Positions 1-11,961 of a stretch of 64,000 bases of DNA are shown piece by piece. The notes under the pieces are model-generated. The model did not search any database. It was not told the DNA's origin and saw only the letters and a program-made list of their open reading frames with translations. Every line of letters starts with the position of its first letter. Positions within the stretch are counted from its first letter, which is position 1. Position numbers and translations under genes: made by a program. The stretch comes from Hyperoplus lanceolatus (lineage: Eukaryota > Chordata > Actinopteri > Uranoscopiformes > Ammodytidae): assembly GCA_026929865.2 (NCBI GenBank), contig CM049397.1:32002698-32066697 (forward strand). The letters are read 5' to 3'.

Positions 1-540
1 TTCTTTGTGCCTTGTGTCTTTCTTTGCATTAAGAACTTTTTTAGGTCTATTTTTATTTTTTTATTTTTAGAAACAATACAGAAAGCAGGACCTTGGTGGT
101 TAAGGCAAAAATTAAAACAGGATGATGCTGCTTATCAGCTTCATTGTGGTAGGACCCGGCTGGTTGGTCAATAAGCCAGGTTTCTGAAAAACACTGGCTG
201 GCCGTGTCATCCTGAAGACTTATGTCAAAGCCTTTAGAAGTTAGTGTCCCCAAAGGGAAATTCTTTTTCACAAAAATGTATGAAGGAGAGATAATTTAAG
301 TTTGTAGACCCAGGAAAATTACAGAGTAACTAGCCTGTCCTCTTTATAAGAATGTAGAAGAACTACAAAAGGTACCCAACCAGTTTTTTCATGGGGTCCA
401 AATACTTTTCACAGCCACACCCAGACACAAGTAGCAGGTACATATGTTTTCCATGAGCAGGAACGACTTAAACCCGGGGACCCCTTTCCCCCGGATGTGA
501 AAACTTTGGGCGCCCCTGACCTTAGGTTGTAGCTGCTGCT
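1..540. other. Intergenic, upstream of the TIMP gene
   Basis: I see no gene here. The stretch is AT-rich and becomes GC-rich after about position 470, towards the TIMP promoter. Confidence 0.5.
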
Positions 541-581
541 GTTGCTGCTGGTGATGCTCTCACTGGCTGAGCCCAGGGCCC

Positions 582-645
582 GGGGGCGGAGTCTGCTGCC
601 CAGCCTGCTCTACATAAAAAGCGAGCGCTCCTCACGGTGGGCGCA
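582..645 (+). promoter_or_regulatory. Core promoter of the TIMP-2-like gene
   Basis: A GC box (GGGGGCGGAG) lies at 582-591 and a TATA-like box (CATAAAAAG) at 613-621. They are spaced as expected for a start site near 640-645, which would give a 5' leader of about 225 nt before the ATG at 871. The start site itself is inferred from the spacing. Confidence 0.6.
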
Positions 646-870
646 ACAACAGAAGATCCTTGGTGCGGTCCTCCACACAACGGGAATGAACTTCTCTCAC
701 TCTGACAAGTTGATCCCTGATGCGCGATTTACCTGAAGCTGCAGGGACGCCTTGTTTACTTTGTCGGTTCATCTACTTTCAGGCTTGCCGGACTGCTTGA
801 CTGCTCTCTTCTCCACATCTCCACAAATAGGCTACACACACACAAACTCCAGCAGCGTAGTTATCTAAAG

Positions 871-3800
871 ATGACTTGGACGGCTAGCAGTTGTTTTGCC
901 ACTCTGGCCATTCTGTTTCTTTGGCGAGTGGAAGAAATCGCCGAAGCCTGCAGCTGTTCCCCGGTGCATCCTCAGAAGGGCTTTTGCATCTCAGACGTCG
1001 GTAAGTTGATTGCATTCAGTCATTCTTTGTTTGAAACGTTATACGTATGGATCATTTCATTGATGTTTTGACCAAGGAAATATAAATGTGCTCAGAGGAA
1101 AAACTTGTCCTATACGCCCCCCCCCCCTCTCCCGTTGTTCACAATTAAGCTACAGGGGGAGGACTGGAGGATGGACATTTCTGTCTCTCAATCTTTTTTT
1201 TATTTCACTTCCCTGTTCTTCTTCCCCCCTCTTTCTCTCCAATCAGCTGTCGATGTTTTCGAAGCCTTGACAGTGACGCAAGTGCACTTCATGCCCAATT
1301 AAATATCTTTTAAATAAAAAAAAATATTTTCTACTCAACTTTTTGATCTACAGTCTGAAAGAGCCAGCACAAAGATGGAAACTATTAGAACAGTGGAATG
1401 TTTTTCTAACAATAGTTTTTCTGCACTTCTTCATCGTCCGCTAAAGGCCAATTTCAATTGACTCTCTCAAAGGCTGTGCAGCAGATCATTCCCTTTCCCC
1501 TTCAAAACAAAAGCCTGCCTGTTGCGTCCATTAACACAGGCCCTGAGCTAAGCAGTCCTGACAGTGAGGGGCCTGTTTAGTTATTTAAATAGAGCTTTGC
1601 TGAGGGTCTTTTTTTCTTCTTCTTGGTTTTTGCAAGCTGGCTGGAGTGGGTGGTATGTATACAGAACCTGACTTATTAAAGGCATCTCTTTACCATTGGA
1701 TTCTGTGGCTCCGGAAGAGGAACCACAATATCCTGCCGCAAAGTTTACTGTAAAGAAGAAGAGTCAGACTTGTTTAGCATTAAGATGACAAAGAACAACT
1801 CGTTTATGGTAGGATACTACCACTACAACTGATTCTACTTTGTTAATTTAATCTAATTTTTCCAATATTGTTTCACAATAATAATCATGATGCCATATTG
1901 CATATTTTCCTAAACATACCCCACATATCCAACACATGAAAGATTAGAAAACAACCCTGTTGATTTGACACAGTGAAACTACATTATTGTATATATTGGC
2001 GTGATGATTATATAACCTTTGTTAAAGATGGTGATAGTCATCTCAGTAGCTACTCTTCCTGGGGTGGGACACTGAGCTCAGGTCCTATAACATCATCTTC
2101 AGCACCATGGATAGTCTAGACCCTCTTACTAACACAACTCACCATTTAGTCACAGTGATGATCTGCCTTTATTTTGCTTAAAGGTTATTTATGATGCAGT
2201 TTGCTGTGTGTCGCAGTAGAGTTCAGTTTGTGAACGTGCTCAGCCCTTTTCTTAAATACCTACTTCACCAGTGGAAATATGAAGGTGTATTGAACTCTGA
2301 GATCCATGTAGTATAATTGTGCAAAAACTTTAGAAATTGGTTCATCCTAGCCTGAGAAAAGGCACGAAAGAGTTTTTTATGGTCTCACTGTCTAACCCTA
2401 CATTTTAATAGTGTAACATCAAACATGGTAAAATATAGGGTTAGGATTAACAGGACAGCTGGGCCAAGGGAAGACTGAGGGAAGAAAAAACTAATTCATT
2501 ATATTATAATAGAGATTTTATAATGATAGAACGCGGGTTCCGAATGGGTGAAGTATTCCTTTAAGGAAAGAACTACTTGCTACACACATTAGCATGTTAA
2601 CACTAGGGGTAACGTAGAAAATAAAATGATTGGCTGACTCTGCAAAATGATGAGATGATATGTTGTGCTGGCACATTCAAAATGATCCTCTCAAATGTTG
2701 ATGGTTGGCCTTTCTTTCCTAATAACCAGGTAAATCACGTTATTCCGATGAAACACAGTATTAGTGTGTAGAAATTAATTTACTGCACAGTAAGACATTG
2801 CCCTTACTCTGTGTCAGATTTACATGGGAAAGTATTACTTAAGTTGCAAAGACTGTTGAGTCAGTTATAGTGTCTGGAGCCTCTGTGGAAAATTACGCAA
2901 GAAGGGAAGCTTACGAACTCAGTTTTAAGTGAAACTGTTTTAAAATTATTATTACAGTGCTTACATAATAGGGGTTAAGGTAGCCTATATATAAATATAT
3001 ACAGTATATATATAAAAGCATAAGCAAGTAGTACATTTGTAACTTTCCACCTCTGCTCCTTGTTGCTTTATTTCGCTTTCAGTTTCCTGTAAACAAAAGC
3101 AAAAAGCAGGTCAAACTACAGCAGTACAACATCAAAAACTCTTTCCCCCATAAATTGATATCCATCCCTTGGGCATTTGGCTGAGGCAAGAGGAATGCTG
3201 GGAGGCCATATGCTGTGATCATTATGCATTTGCGGTTTTTATTTCACAATTCTCTTTCTGTGATTATGGAGTTTACATGTGAAAGGAACCATGAGAATCA
3301 TCGGTAGAGATCTCGCTAAAAGAAAATCTGACTTTTTTCTTTCTTTCTTTTGTTTTGTTTTTGTGTGAGATTTCTGGTATACACATCACGTGCACTGCAA
3401 GCTGTTTACACACCGAGCTGACATTAAAACCAGATTGAATGTGTGTCACGCCCCTCACAACAGACACTTTTCAACTCCGTCTTCGCCGTCATTTGTTGTG
3501 TACTCTTCGAAACATCTGTATGCCGGCATCATCATGTGCTATTCACAAATGGAGAAAGAGAGGATGGCTTTCAGTCCGAGAGTGTCCATGGCGAAACAAA
3601 TCAGAAGAGTTGCAGTTTTGTTTTTTTCTCTCGTTCAAAGCCTGACCGCTTTGTGGCTCCCTTCAATTACATGACATGCACGTGCTATCTTCTCCGTCAT
3701 ACTCTCTTAAAGCACTCCCACTATGACCACAATAGCACATACAAAATAATGCGTTTATTGTTTGAGTTACATAAAAAAAAATTCCGGTTTTCTGAAACTG

Positions 3801-6379
3801 TAATTTGTATTTGCGTATAGGGCTTGTTCAGCCTATTCCAGTAAACATCATGCTGACGTGTGAGAATAATGTATACACTCACTGTGTATGAGCGCTGCAA
3901 ATGAAGTGAATTAGTACAACCTGAGGAGAAATAACTTTTTCAATGGTTATTATCAGTGCTTTATCTGGATGTGCATGGCAAAATAGAGCTTGTTTTGGCT
4001 TTCATTGAATATCGCTCATTACAAAAAACAACTGGAATGCAGCTGTGCTACAAAGAATAACAATGCGGAGAAGACATCTTGTTATCATGTGTCAATTTTT
4101 CAACAGGTTGAGTGCAAATTTTAAGGGCTATACCCAACTTTGCCCTACTTTACACTTGTGGAAGCAGCAGTAGTGATCGCAGTAGGAAATCTTGCACTCT
4201 CAGGCCAGTGGGATTAACCACTAATCCACTCAGTAGCCAGAGAAGTTTCTCCACGCTCTTCGTTCCGTGTGTTTTTTTGAAGGACTTTTTTTTGAAAACC
4301 AAAACATTTTCATCTTCACTCGGTGGAGAGATGCATGATGCACCATCTACAGCTCTGTGACTGCTGTTCCTGTCTTCTTCTCTCCAACACACCATCCCTC
4401 TCTCCATCCGTCTGTGCGCACACCCTCCTTTTTCCCCTGTTTCCTCCTTTTTTTTCTTCCCTTTTTTAAGGGTCGACCACTTTAGACCCGTAAAAGGAGA
4501 TGTTCTCTAAAAAGCCTCCATTGTCATCGAATTAGGGCACATGTGGCTCGCAGATTCATACCTTTGTAAATATAAAAAAGCAAATTGAGGAGGCTTTGGA
4601 GGTCTTATTTGGTTAGGAAGCAGGATTTATGATGTTCAGTATGTGCCACCTTGGGAAAGCAAGTAACGCACGAGACCTAAGAGAGAAAAACATCTGGTTA
4701 ACATTAGCTCTGTGGCTTGTCTCGTCAGCCTAAACGCTTCCTTTTTAGAATATGATTTTGTAAACCTTTTCTCACTATTAGTCTTGTGAACGTGCAGTTA
4801 TCACCGCAGATTGCACAATACCAGAAATCCACAGGTATTCAGCTCTGTATCTGGCATATGATCAATGCTTTCCTGTTGCTTTAGCTTTTTGTGGATTCAT
4901 ACGACAAGAGCAGTGTTTGTGAAAAACCCAGTCCTTTTCTGTTTTTAGCCCAGCACTCAGTATTTGAGCTCAGTGGCTCATCCGCATGGCTCTGATAATA
5001 TTTTTCCACTTGAACGTTATATTTATATGTTATATTCCCCCCGTAGCCCCCACCCCCTCAGTCGGAACTTCTCTGGAAGCTGCAACTTCAGAGGATGAAA
5101 GTAACTTTTTCAAGGGGGGGCTATTGCATCAAAAAAGTGCTTTATCTGGATGTGCATGGCAAACCAGGCATAGAGGCATTCTAGTTCAACTTTTCAAAGA
5201 TTGCTGACGAGCTTCCTCATGCGTTGGCCCAGGAGCCCGGGAGCAGGCAGAGCACATTCCTCCCCTCTGATTGCAGCTGATGAAACTCTCATATGCCTCT
5301 GTCTTCCCAGCACCTGGCACATGCAAGCTCCTCAGATCCAAGCCACAGCAATGTTGTTGTGGCCGACTCCAGCGTGCCAAACCCGAGCAGGGCTTAGATC
5401 AAAATACAGACTGACCCAGATCCAGTTCAGTTTCCACCGACGTGACAATAGTGTTTGAAACCTTTTTGTCTTCGAATGCAGTCAATTGTAAATGTTGTTT
5501 TTATTTTTTGTGATCTCTCCAGTTATCAGGGCACAGTTGCTCGGAGTGCAGGAGGTCGCCATTGGCAACGACATACGGATCAAGTATGACGTCAAACAAA
5601 TCAAGGTACTGAATAATCACAGACAAATCATGTACCACCATTGGGATTGGTGTGAACTCAATTCTAACATGAACCTTAAATGTTTGTTTTTTCCCCTGTT
5701 TGATTTGCTAGATGTTCAAAGGACCCAGCCAGGACATTGATGCCATCTACACCGCACCCACCTCTTCTCTGTGTGGAGTGACCAATCTGAAGACAGATGG
5801 CACGCAGTACATTATCACAGGTACAACCTTTCTCTTCTAACCACATGACAAATCACCAATATTGTCCCTTGGTACAATTCATATCAGTTTCCATCCGTCT
5901 CACTGCCCTCTTTTTTTTTCCTCCAGGCAGACTGGAAGGCTGACGGGACCATGCACATCACCCTGTGTGATTTCCTTAAGCCCTGGGAGGCCTTGAGTGC
6001 AACCCAGAGGAAGGGTCTGAATGGGCGCTATGCAATGGGCTGCGATTGCAAGGTAGAGAGAGATAAACTGTAGTTCAAATAGAAGTGACCACAAACGAAA
6101 AATAACCTTAAAAAGAGTTTTTTTTTTTTTGGTCTTGTTGCAAGTTTAACCCCTGATCTTGCTTTACTGTGTGGCCCTCAGATCACCCGCTGCACCTCCA
6201 TCCCCTGCAGCATCAGCAGCCCGGCAGAGTGCCTGTGGACAGACTTGATCATCGACAACACAATAGACGGAGAGCAGGCCAAACACTCTGCCTGTGTCAA
6301 GAGGAACGATGACTCGTGTTCCTGGGTACAGGGGGCGGCGCCGCCCGCACATGATTTCCTGGACATCGCAGACCCCTAA
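871..6379 (+). CDS. timp2: TIMP-2-type tissue inhibitor of metalloproteinases (five exons)
   Basis: Secreted inhibitor that plugs the active-site zinc of matrix metalloproteinases with its N-terminal Cys. Exons read 871-1000, 5523-5605, 5712-5820, 5931-6052 and 6182-6379, all with GT-AG borders, giving 213 residues. A 26-residue signal peptide ends at ...EEIAEA, so mature residue 1 is the Cys of CSCSPVHPQ. All 12 family cysteines are present. Recognisable TIMP-2 blocks are [32 protein letters not shown] and the C-terminal GAAPP...FLDIADP. Human TIMP-2 is 220 residues. The deficit is six residues of the AB loop, after GND-I in exon 2, and one in exon 4. The exon 4 acceptor was set at 5930 because the AG four bases earlier gives an immediate stop. 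Intron 1 is about 4.5 kb. The family call is secure; which teleost paralog (timp2a or timp2b) it is cannot be decided here. Confidence 0.95.
1001..5522 (+). other. TIMP gene intron 1
   Basis: This 4.5-kb intron has a GTAAGT donor and a pyrimidine-rich acceptor. I recognise no exon in it. It contains a short diverged local duplication whose core is 28 identical bases at 3955-3982 and 5136-5163. There is an AT-rich run near 2990-3015. Confidence 0.7.
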
Positions 6380-7559
6380 CTCCACCACAATCCAGTAATG
6401 TGCAAATGAGATATACTGAGATATACTAAGATATCAAAACACAAATTAATACACAACTCAGATTCTTCTGTAGTTTTTTTTTTCATATCAAGAAAGCCTT
6501 AAGGTGTGTGCTCTGTGGTGGAAGTGCAATTGTTCTGTTTTTAATTGCAGGACTCAATATGTTTTTAATCAACAGTCTTATGAATTCAGCTCTTTCAGAC
6601 ACGTACAGTATGCCCCCTGTCATGTATTGTGGCTATTGGATGTGATAAAACTGTTCCGTTCGTACATTTTATGTGTTAAATAGTTTTTGAAGTCCGGATT
6701 GAGTAAGGTTGGTTTCCGGGTGGGTTGAGAAAATGTGGGTTTATTGTGAAAAACCAAAGGAAGTGTTTGTTATTTTTTGTAGGTCAAGATAGTGACAGGG
6801 TGTATTTACGTAGGGGAACCGAGGGGGTGATAAGGGGAGATTGTCATGTGTTTTCTTGGTAGGCTCCTCCCATGAGTTTTCTCGGGATGGAGACACCTCT
6901 ATATAAACACCTAAAACGTATATTTTGGACCTTTTATCCATACTAATATGAAAGAAGACATGTTATGGAAGCTAAATAGACACAAATCTCAAAATTGACC
7001 AGTGCTTGAAAAACAATGTTTTTGCCTGCCGTGTCTCGCCTTGAAAGTATGCAACAGTTGAAATGCTGCATGACGTCTGTGTGTATTGGTACGCCATGAG
7101 ATGGCGTCTTTTATTTTTTTTACCATTACTTAGGGTAGCAGTTTTAATTAGGCTATAGTCTACTTTCACACATTTTATTTTAATTATAACCTACATCACT
7201 GTCTTAAGGTTTCAATTGTTTTTCTTTTCTCTTTATCAGTTGGGTATTTGATTTATTTTCATTGTATATTGTGTATCTATTGTTGCTTTTGCTTTGCATT
7301 TGTTTTTACTCCCACATCCTTAAATTGAGGCCAGCCGAACTTCGTAAGTTTAAGATGGTACGGTCCACTGTAGGGGTGTTATTATTAATAATTGGGGAAT
7401 GAATATAAACAATTAGGAGGGATATTAAAGTGTTTCGACCCCTGTACTGTTTTTACTGTTACGGGGACGCATCCCCTCCGTGCGTTTCAATTTAAAAAAA
7501 AAAACAAAAAAAAAAAAAATATGATTTTTTTTTTCTTTTTTTTAATAATTCATAATTCA
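6380..7559 (+). other. 3' flank and likely 3' UTR of the TIMP gene
   Basis: No second gene is seen. I found no AATAAA close to the stop codon. An ATTAAA occurs near 7424, so the 3' UTR could run about 1 kb, but the end is not fixed. An A-rich then T-rich tract at 7492-7545 leads into the transposon end that follows. Confidence 0.4.
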
Positions 7560-7609
7560 ATGCGGGCCGCCAGATATGTTTCCCGCGGGCCGCACTTTGA
7601 GAACCACTG
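7560..7609 (+). mobile_element. hAT (Charlie-like) terminal fragment
   Basis: The block ends in TTTGAGAACCACTG preceded by GCGGGCCGCAC. This is the reverse complement of the hAT/Charlie-type end that begins CAGTGGTTCTCAAA. The matching opposite end was not found upstream, so only one terminus is supported. It abuts a zinc-finger coding fragment within the HTGEKP linker. Confidence 0.6.
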
Positions 7610-7768
7610 CACTAGAGAGAAGCCATACAGCTGTGAACAATGTGGGGCCGCTTTCACCACTAAACAACACCTTCAATTTCACCACCGGATTCATACTGGA
7701 GAGAAACCATACAGTTGTGACCAATGTGGGGCAGCTTTCACCACTAAACCAAACCTAAAAGTTCACCG
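7610..7768 (+). pseudogene. C2H2 zinc-finger gene fragment (two fingers)
   Basis: An open frame shows two complete Cys2-His2 fingers, starting YSCEQCGAAF and [10 protein letters not shown] and joined by an HTGEKP linker. They are close in wording to the finger arrays of the two zinc-finger genes further right. The fragment starts at a transposon end and stops after LKVH, where the sequence changes to unrelated proline-rich coding DNA. No first exon or N-terminal module lies upstream. It is probably a stranded piece of a third copy of the same family. Confidence 0.75.
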
Positions 7769-8140
7769 CCCAGCTATCACTCCACCAAACCCTATCTCCT
7801 CAGCCATGGCAACAAACTCTGCTGCAGTGGCCTCTCCTCAGGAGGCAGAGGGTGAGTCCACTCCGTACTCCAAGAGAAAGAGGGAGCCGGAGTGGCTCTC
7901 CTATGTTAGGAAGATGGAAGAGAAAGAAGAGGAAAAAGAAAGAAGAGCGGACGAGAGAGAGGAGAAGAAAGAGAGAGAGGAACTAGAGAGGGAAGTGAGG
8001 AAGGAGAGAGAAAAGAGAGAGGAAGACAGAAGGAGAGAGAGTGGCGAGACTGGATGGATGCGAGGCAAAGGGAGGAAAGAAGAGAGAGAGCAGAGAGGGA
8101 CAGGGACAATATGGCCAGGGAGGAAAGGCTGCTTGCCCTC
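7769..8140 (+). pseudogene. Myb/SANT-protein-like coiled-coil fragment
   Basis: The frame continues from the finger fragment into PPNPISSAMATNSAAV, a KRKREPEWL motif and about 80 residues very rich in Glu, Arg and Lys, which should form a charged coiled coil. Near 8050 the protein-like reading shifts frame to WRDWMDARQREERRE...AREERLLALL, where it meets the left end of a Harbinger-like element. Such a charged helix after a trihelix/Myb domain is typical of Myb/SANT-like proteins, including the accessory protein of PIF/Harbinger elements. That identity is inference, since no DNA-binding domain is present. The frame break and missing N-terminus argue that it is not functional. Confidence 0.45.
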
Positions 8141-8143
8141 TTA

Positions 8144-9157
8144 GGGCCCACTCACACTAGTGCCATTTGCCTGTTCCGTGCTCAGCACGATTCAGCACGA
8201 TTCCCCCCCCTCCCCACTCCCCCCGCTGGCCCGTGGTCACACTGCTTGTGGCCTGGGCACACTTGCACCTTGCCTACGTCACCGTGCGCGTTTAGGATTT
8301 GGAGCGTAGTCTTGTAGGATATACGACTGTTTGTGAATATTTTCATCCGGCCAAATTTGCATCAAATATTGCACTTCCACATTAGAGCAACGAGAATCCT
8401 TAAGCTAAGCTATTGTTTTTTTTAATGTAGCCTTGACGTAATAGGTCGCGGTGGACAGTCTCATATTTGTGCAGCACGCTGTTTATTATTAATATAACAG
8501 CCCGTCATCAGACCATACGTACCGGATGGTTTTATACACATCGATCGCTCCATCAAATCCAAGTCAGAACTTTTTGTATGGGCAGAGATCGTTTGTCTTT
8601 ATAAAGTGTCTTGTTAAACCTTAGTGTAGGCTACTGTTTCCTTATCACCGGACCGCGGTGTGTTGTTTTGGGTGCGTCTCCTCCGCCATGCGTAAAGGCA
8701 GTTATGACAGCTGACGGGAGGAAAAAGAAAAAAATCATCTGACGAACGTGAGTAAACACGAAAACCTTTTTGCTTTGCTTTCTGCGCTCACCTAATTAGC
8801 TCTCCCTCTTTTATTAGCCCACACCTAGGCCTACACACACGTTAATTCTCACACATTATAGCTACAAGTCCAAGTGGTGGGCAATTCTGGTGCCGACTAG
8901 TAAGGCAGCGGACGTTAACGGGCTATGCATCCTTAATAAATTCACGTCAGGAACGCCGCCTGTGCGCTTGCTTGTGCGCGTGTCATCTCATTAGCATCTG
9001 TACTTTGGCCACGGCACACCTCTCCCAAGTGTGCCGTGGCCAAGGGGCTGTTCCGTGCTGGAATACAAGTTGGCGTGGTCACACTAGCCAAACGTTCTAG
9101 ACTTTAGTATGCAAATGAGCTTGGGCACGGGGCCGCAGCCCTAGTGTGAGTGGCCCC
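8144..9157. mobile_element. PIF/Harbinger-like non-autonomous element, 1014 bp
   Basis: The ends are inverted repeats: GGGCCCACTCACACTAG on the left and the complement of GGGGCCACTCACACTAG on the right. Flanks are TTA (8141-8143) and TAA (9158-9160), close to the 3-bp TWA duplication of PIF/Harbinger elements. I see no transposase. The homology between the two zinc-finger units begins just after its right end. Confidence 0.75.
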
Positions 9158-9552
9158 TAACAATGAGATCATTCACTCCTTGCTCCCAACGACTCAATGG
9201 TTATAGAGTGTGGGTGTTGCCAGAGTGATTCATTAACATCTCAGTGTAACCTTGTGTCTAGAATGTTTTAGGTGAAACCCCCTACCAGGTCGGGTCTATC
9301 ACAGAGACCCTTCAGAGATCTCATTAACATGGGCTGAAACTGAAATAAAAACTACATTTTCACCTGTGGAAGAAATTCCTTTTATGGTTTACATTTTTTT
9401 TCAGTTGTTTTTTTAATAGCCTGTTGTCTATTCCTTTTACTCTTCATTATTGACGTACCCTGTCTGGATTGTTAGTGTAAATTAAACCAGCCTGGTAGTA
9501 GGGCATGACACCTTGATCATTATCATCCTGCCAACCCCCCCAGAAGGTGTTA

Positions 9553-10181
9553 AGGCCAGGACACACCGGCCAGATAATCGCCGTCGTAGTGTCGGTAGGG
9601 GATCGGGACACGAATCTGTTTGGTGTGTGCCGTGACGTCGGCCGACATAGAGGTCGTCGGGCTTGTTTTGTGCCGATTGAACATGTTCAGTCGGCGGCCG
9701 ACCGTCTTTCATTGGAGCAATTTGATTGGTGGAGGGCTAGCGAATCAGTGAAGCCCGGAAGTGAGGCGGGTAGCACAAACAGCTAACAACAGCTAGCCAT
9801 CGTTTTAATGTGTTTGTTCGTTTCGTTTTGCGAGTACTCACATGCATCAACCCTTGTTGACAGCTCGACACCATGCTCGACACTCTCTGCTAAAAATTGT
9901 GCTCTTATGGTCCATAAATATAAATACGTATTTCTATCTATGTTTATGCTCTAGAGAGCTGTCCCATCATTTCCGGCTTTCGTATTTTTTCGGGCCACAA
10001 TACAGATTAGCGCCGCCTGCTGTTGTGGAGACATTACGTCCCGCGCAAGCGCAGAGCGTACGGAAAAATAAACGGTCGTCTCGGTGTGTTTTGTGGCCGC
10101 GACGGGAAGACTGGAGCTTCCTGAAACGGCGACTCCAGTTTTTAGGTAGTCGGAACGTGTCGGACTGGTGTGTCCTGGCCT
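9553..10181. mobile_element. PIF/Harbinger-like MITE, 629 bp, TTA target duplication
   Basis: The termini AGGCCAGGACACACC and GGTGTGTCCTGGCCT are perfect inverted repeats flanked by TTA on both sides (9550-9552 and 10182-10184). The homologous position in unit B, about 23515-23530, lacks it. The junction there differs by a few bases from a clean empty site. No coding capacity is evident. Confidence 0.85.
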
Positions 10182-10880
10182 TTAGAACAAAGCATTCCTC
10201 TCCTCTTCCCTTCTTCCTCTGACCCCTCATCCCAGCCCTACCCCTGACTGTCCTTCCTTTGAATCAGCATCAGAAAAGGTTTCATTGCTGGAAATATGTT
10301 AGCTTGGAAGGTAATGAAAAGTAATATCATAAATTAAATAAATCGATACCTATGGAGAGCATGGATTGAAATAACAACAGACTGAATATATAAAAATAGA
10401 TTGTTATGTCTGTTATTATTCCCTCCCCAAGGATGAAAAGGAGAAGAGGGTTTGATACAAGTGTTAGTGGCCTGCCTCTCTCCCCCTCCCCCTCTCTCTT
10501 TTTCCCTCTCTCGCTTGCTCTCTCTTCTCTCTCTCTCTCTAGCCCCTTTTACACAGAGATTGCGGCATATTGACGGAACAACATCACTCCAATATGCCGG
10601 CTTTGCTTGCTTCTGTGTTATTTACACAGAACAAAGCAATGCCGGCCTGCTGGCGCATAAGAAGCCCCTTTTACACAGCGTTCCGGAATGAAAGAGGTGC
10701 TTGTAAACAGCGTCAGGTGTGACGTAAACATTTAGCGCCGCGCCGGTCAGCTGCTTTACAACAACAACACTGGCTGGTGAATTGAGAGCAGAAGTGCTGG
10801 AGCTTGCAGTAAGAGGGCCGTATTTTACTGTCCCCACGATGTGCCGGTTGATCTCGCTACGCGCTGAGTCCAACATCAAT

Positions 10881-11356
10881 CAGTGCGTTTCCATGGCACA
10901 ACTAGATTGGATTATCACATATATCGAACAAGACACTCGAACGGACCGTGTCACTTGTCTGAGTATACATGGCTTTTCAGAAATCGGATAAATGTCCGAT
11001 GCATGGCTGTCTCCACTATGCTAGGTGGCGCTGTAGCCCTTTCAACCATGCTTTCAACAAGTGGTTTTAGAGCCACGTTCAGTTCCCTTCCGTCAATAAC
11101 CCATGGTGTAGCCTATCACGCGCAGGCACACAGAACGAGAAGTCCGATATGCGATATCCGATCCCTGTATACATGCAGAGAGAAAGCCGACAATGAACGA
11201 ATTATCTAGGTGTTCTTATCCGACTTCTCTTGTCCGTTATTGTGCCGATTTGTGTCCGAAGTAGATCGGATAAAGGTGTTTACATGCAGTTTAAAAGTCC
11301 TGTTGAGGTCTTATTCGTTTAGTTATCCGATTATGAGTCTGCATGTAAACGCACTG
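10881..11356. mobile_element. Nested MITE with CAGTGCGTTT termini, 476 bp
   Basis: The left end CAGTGCGTTTCCATG and the complement of the right end, CAGTGCGTTTACATGC, form an inverted repeat. The sister element on the other side (22518-22535, reverse strand) reads straight through this point (CAACATCTCTGGGACTG), which shows the block is an insertion. A CAGTG start suggests hAT. The target duplication is not clear. Confidence 0.75.
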
Positions 11357-11398
11357 ACTGGGACTGTTAACCAAACTGACAAAATCAATCCGCTTCAC

Positions 11399-11401
<3 letters not shown>

Positions 11402-11475
<74 letters not shown>
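11402..11475 (+). repeat. (GT)n microsatellite
   Basis: About 37 uninterrupted GT units, inside TIR element copy 1. The sister element has a shorter CA tract at the matching place. Confidence 0.95.
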
Positions 11476-11477
<2 letters not shown>

Positions 11478-11961
11478 TGTGACAGGTTGTCTGTGAGCGA
11501 GTCCCTTTGTGAGGGCAGAGATCTGCCAATCAGACATACACTTACTGGCTGTGTAAAAGGGGCTTCTCTCTCAGACTGGTTCAACTGGTTTCACACATGT
11601 TTTAACCCCAGAGGATTTTGAAAATGTAAAAATAATGCAAATAATGATATCAACAAAAGCTAAACATGAAATGCTGGTACAGACAGGCATAATTGACAGG
11701 TTGTAACAACAGGAATATCAGAAATTGTTACCATTGGAACAACAACAGAAGACTGAATGTAAAAAAAAAATAAACATGTAGGAAAAGCCTAAATATAGCA
11801 GCATGTTGTCTGTTATTATTCCCTCTCCATCACCTTCAAATACAGTTTTTACATATAAAAAAACACAACCTCGTGATATTTTACTCCAGGTAAATTGGGT
11901 TATATTTTTCTCTTCCACGTTTTAATTTAATCAAAGGAAAACGAGTAGCAATTCATCTGGT

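Larger units (their letters stand above)
10541..11564 (+). mobile_element. TIR element (AGCCCCTTTTACACAG family), copy 1, hosting a nested MITE
   Basis: The termini are AGCCCCTTTTACACAG and its complement CTGTGTAAAAGGGGCT. TCTCTCT flanks both sides, although it lies in a CT-rich tract and so is weak as a duplication. Unit B has only the CT tract at this place (about 23780-23835). Near the left end is an imperfect palindrome GCCGGCTTTGC...GCAATGCCGGC. Copy 2 of the family lies inverted at 20918-22832. Superfamily is not assigned. Confidence 0.75.

Noticed and set aside
9842-10222. 126-codon open frame on the + strand
   Set aside because: It runs across the right half of a Harbinger-like MITE and its flank. 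No family motif.
11403-11621. Long Cys-Val reading frames over GT tracts, and His-Thr frames over CA tracts (also near 30780, 48470, 52070, 53700)
   Set aside because: They are translations of dinucleotide microsatellites and have no coding meaning.
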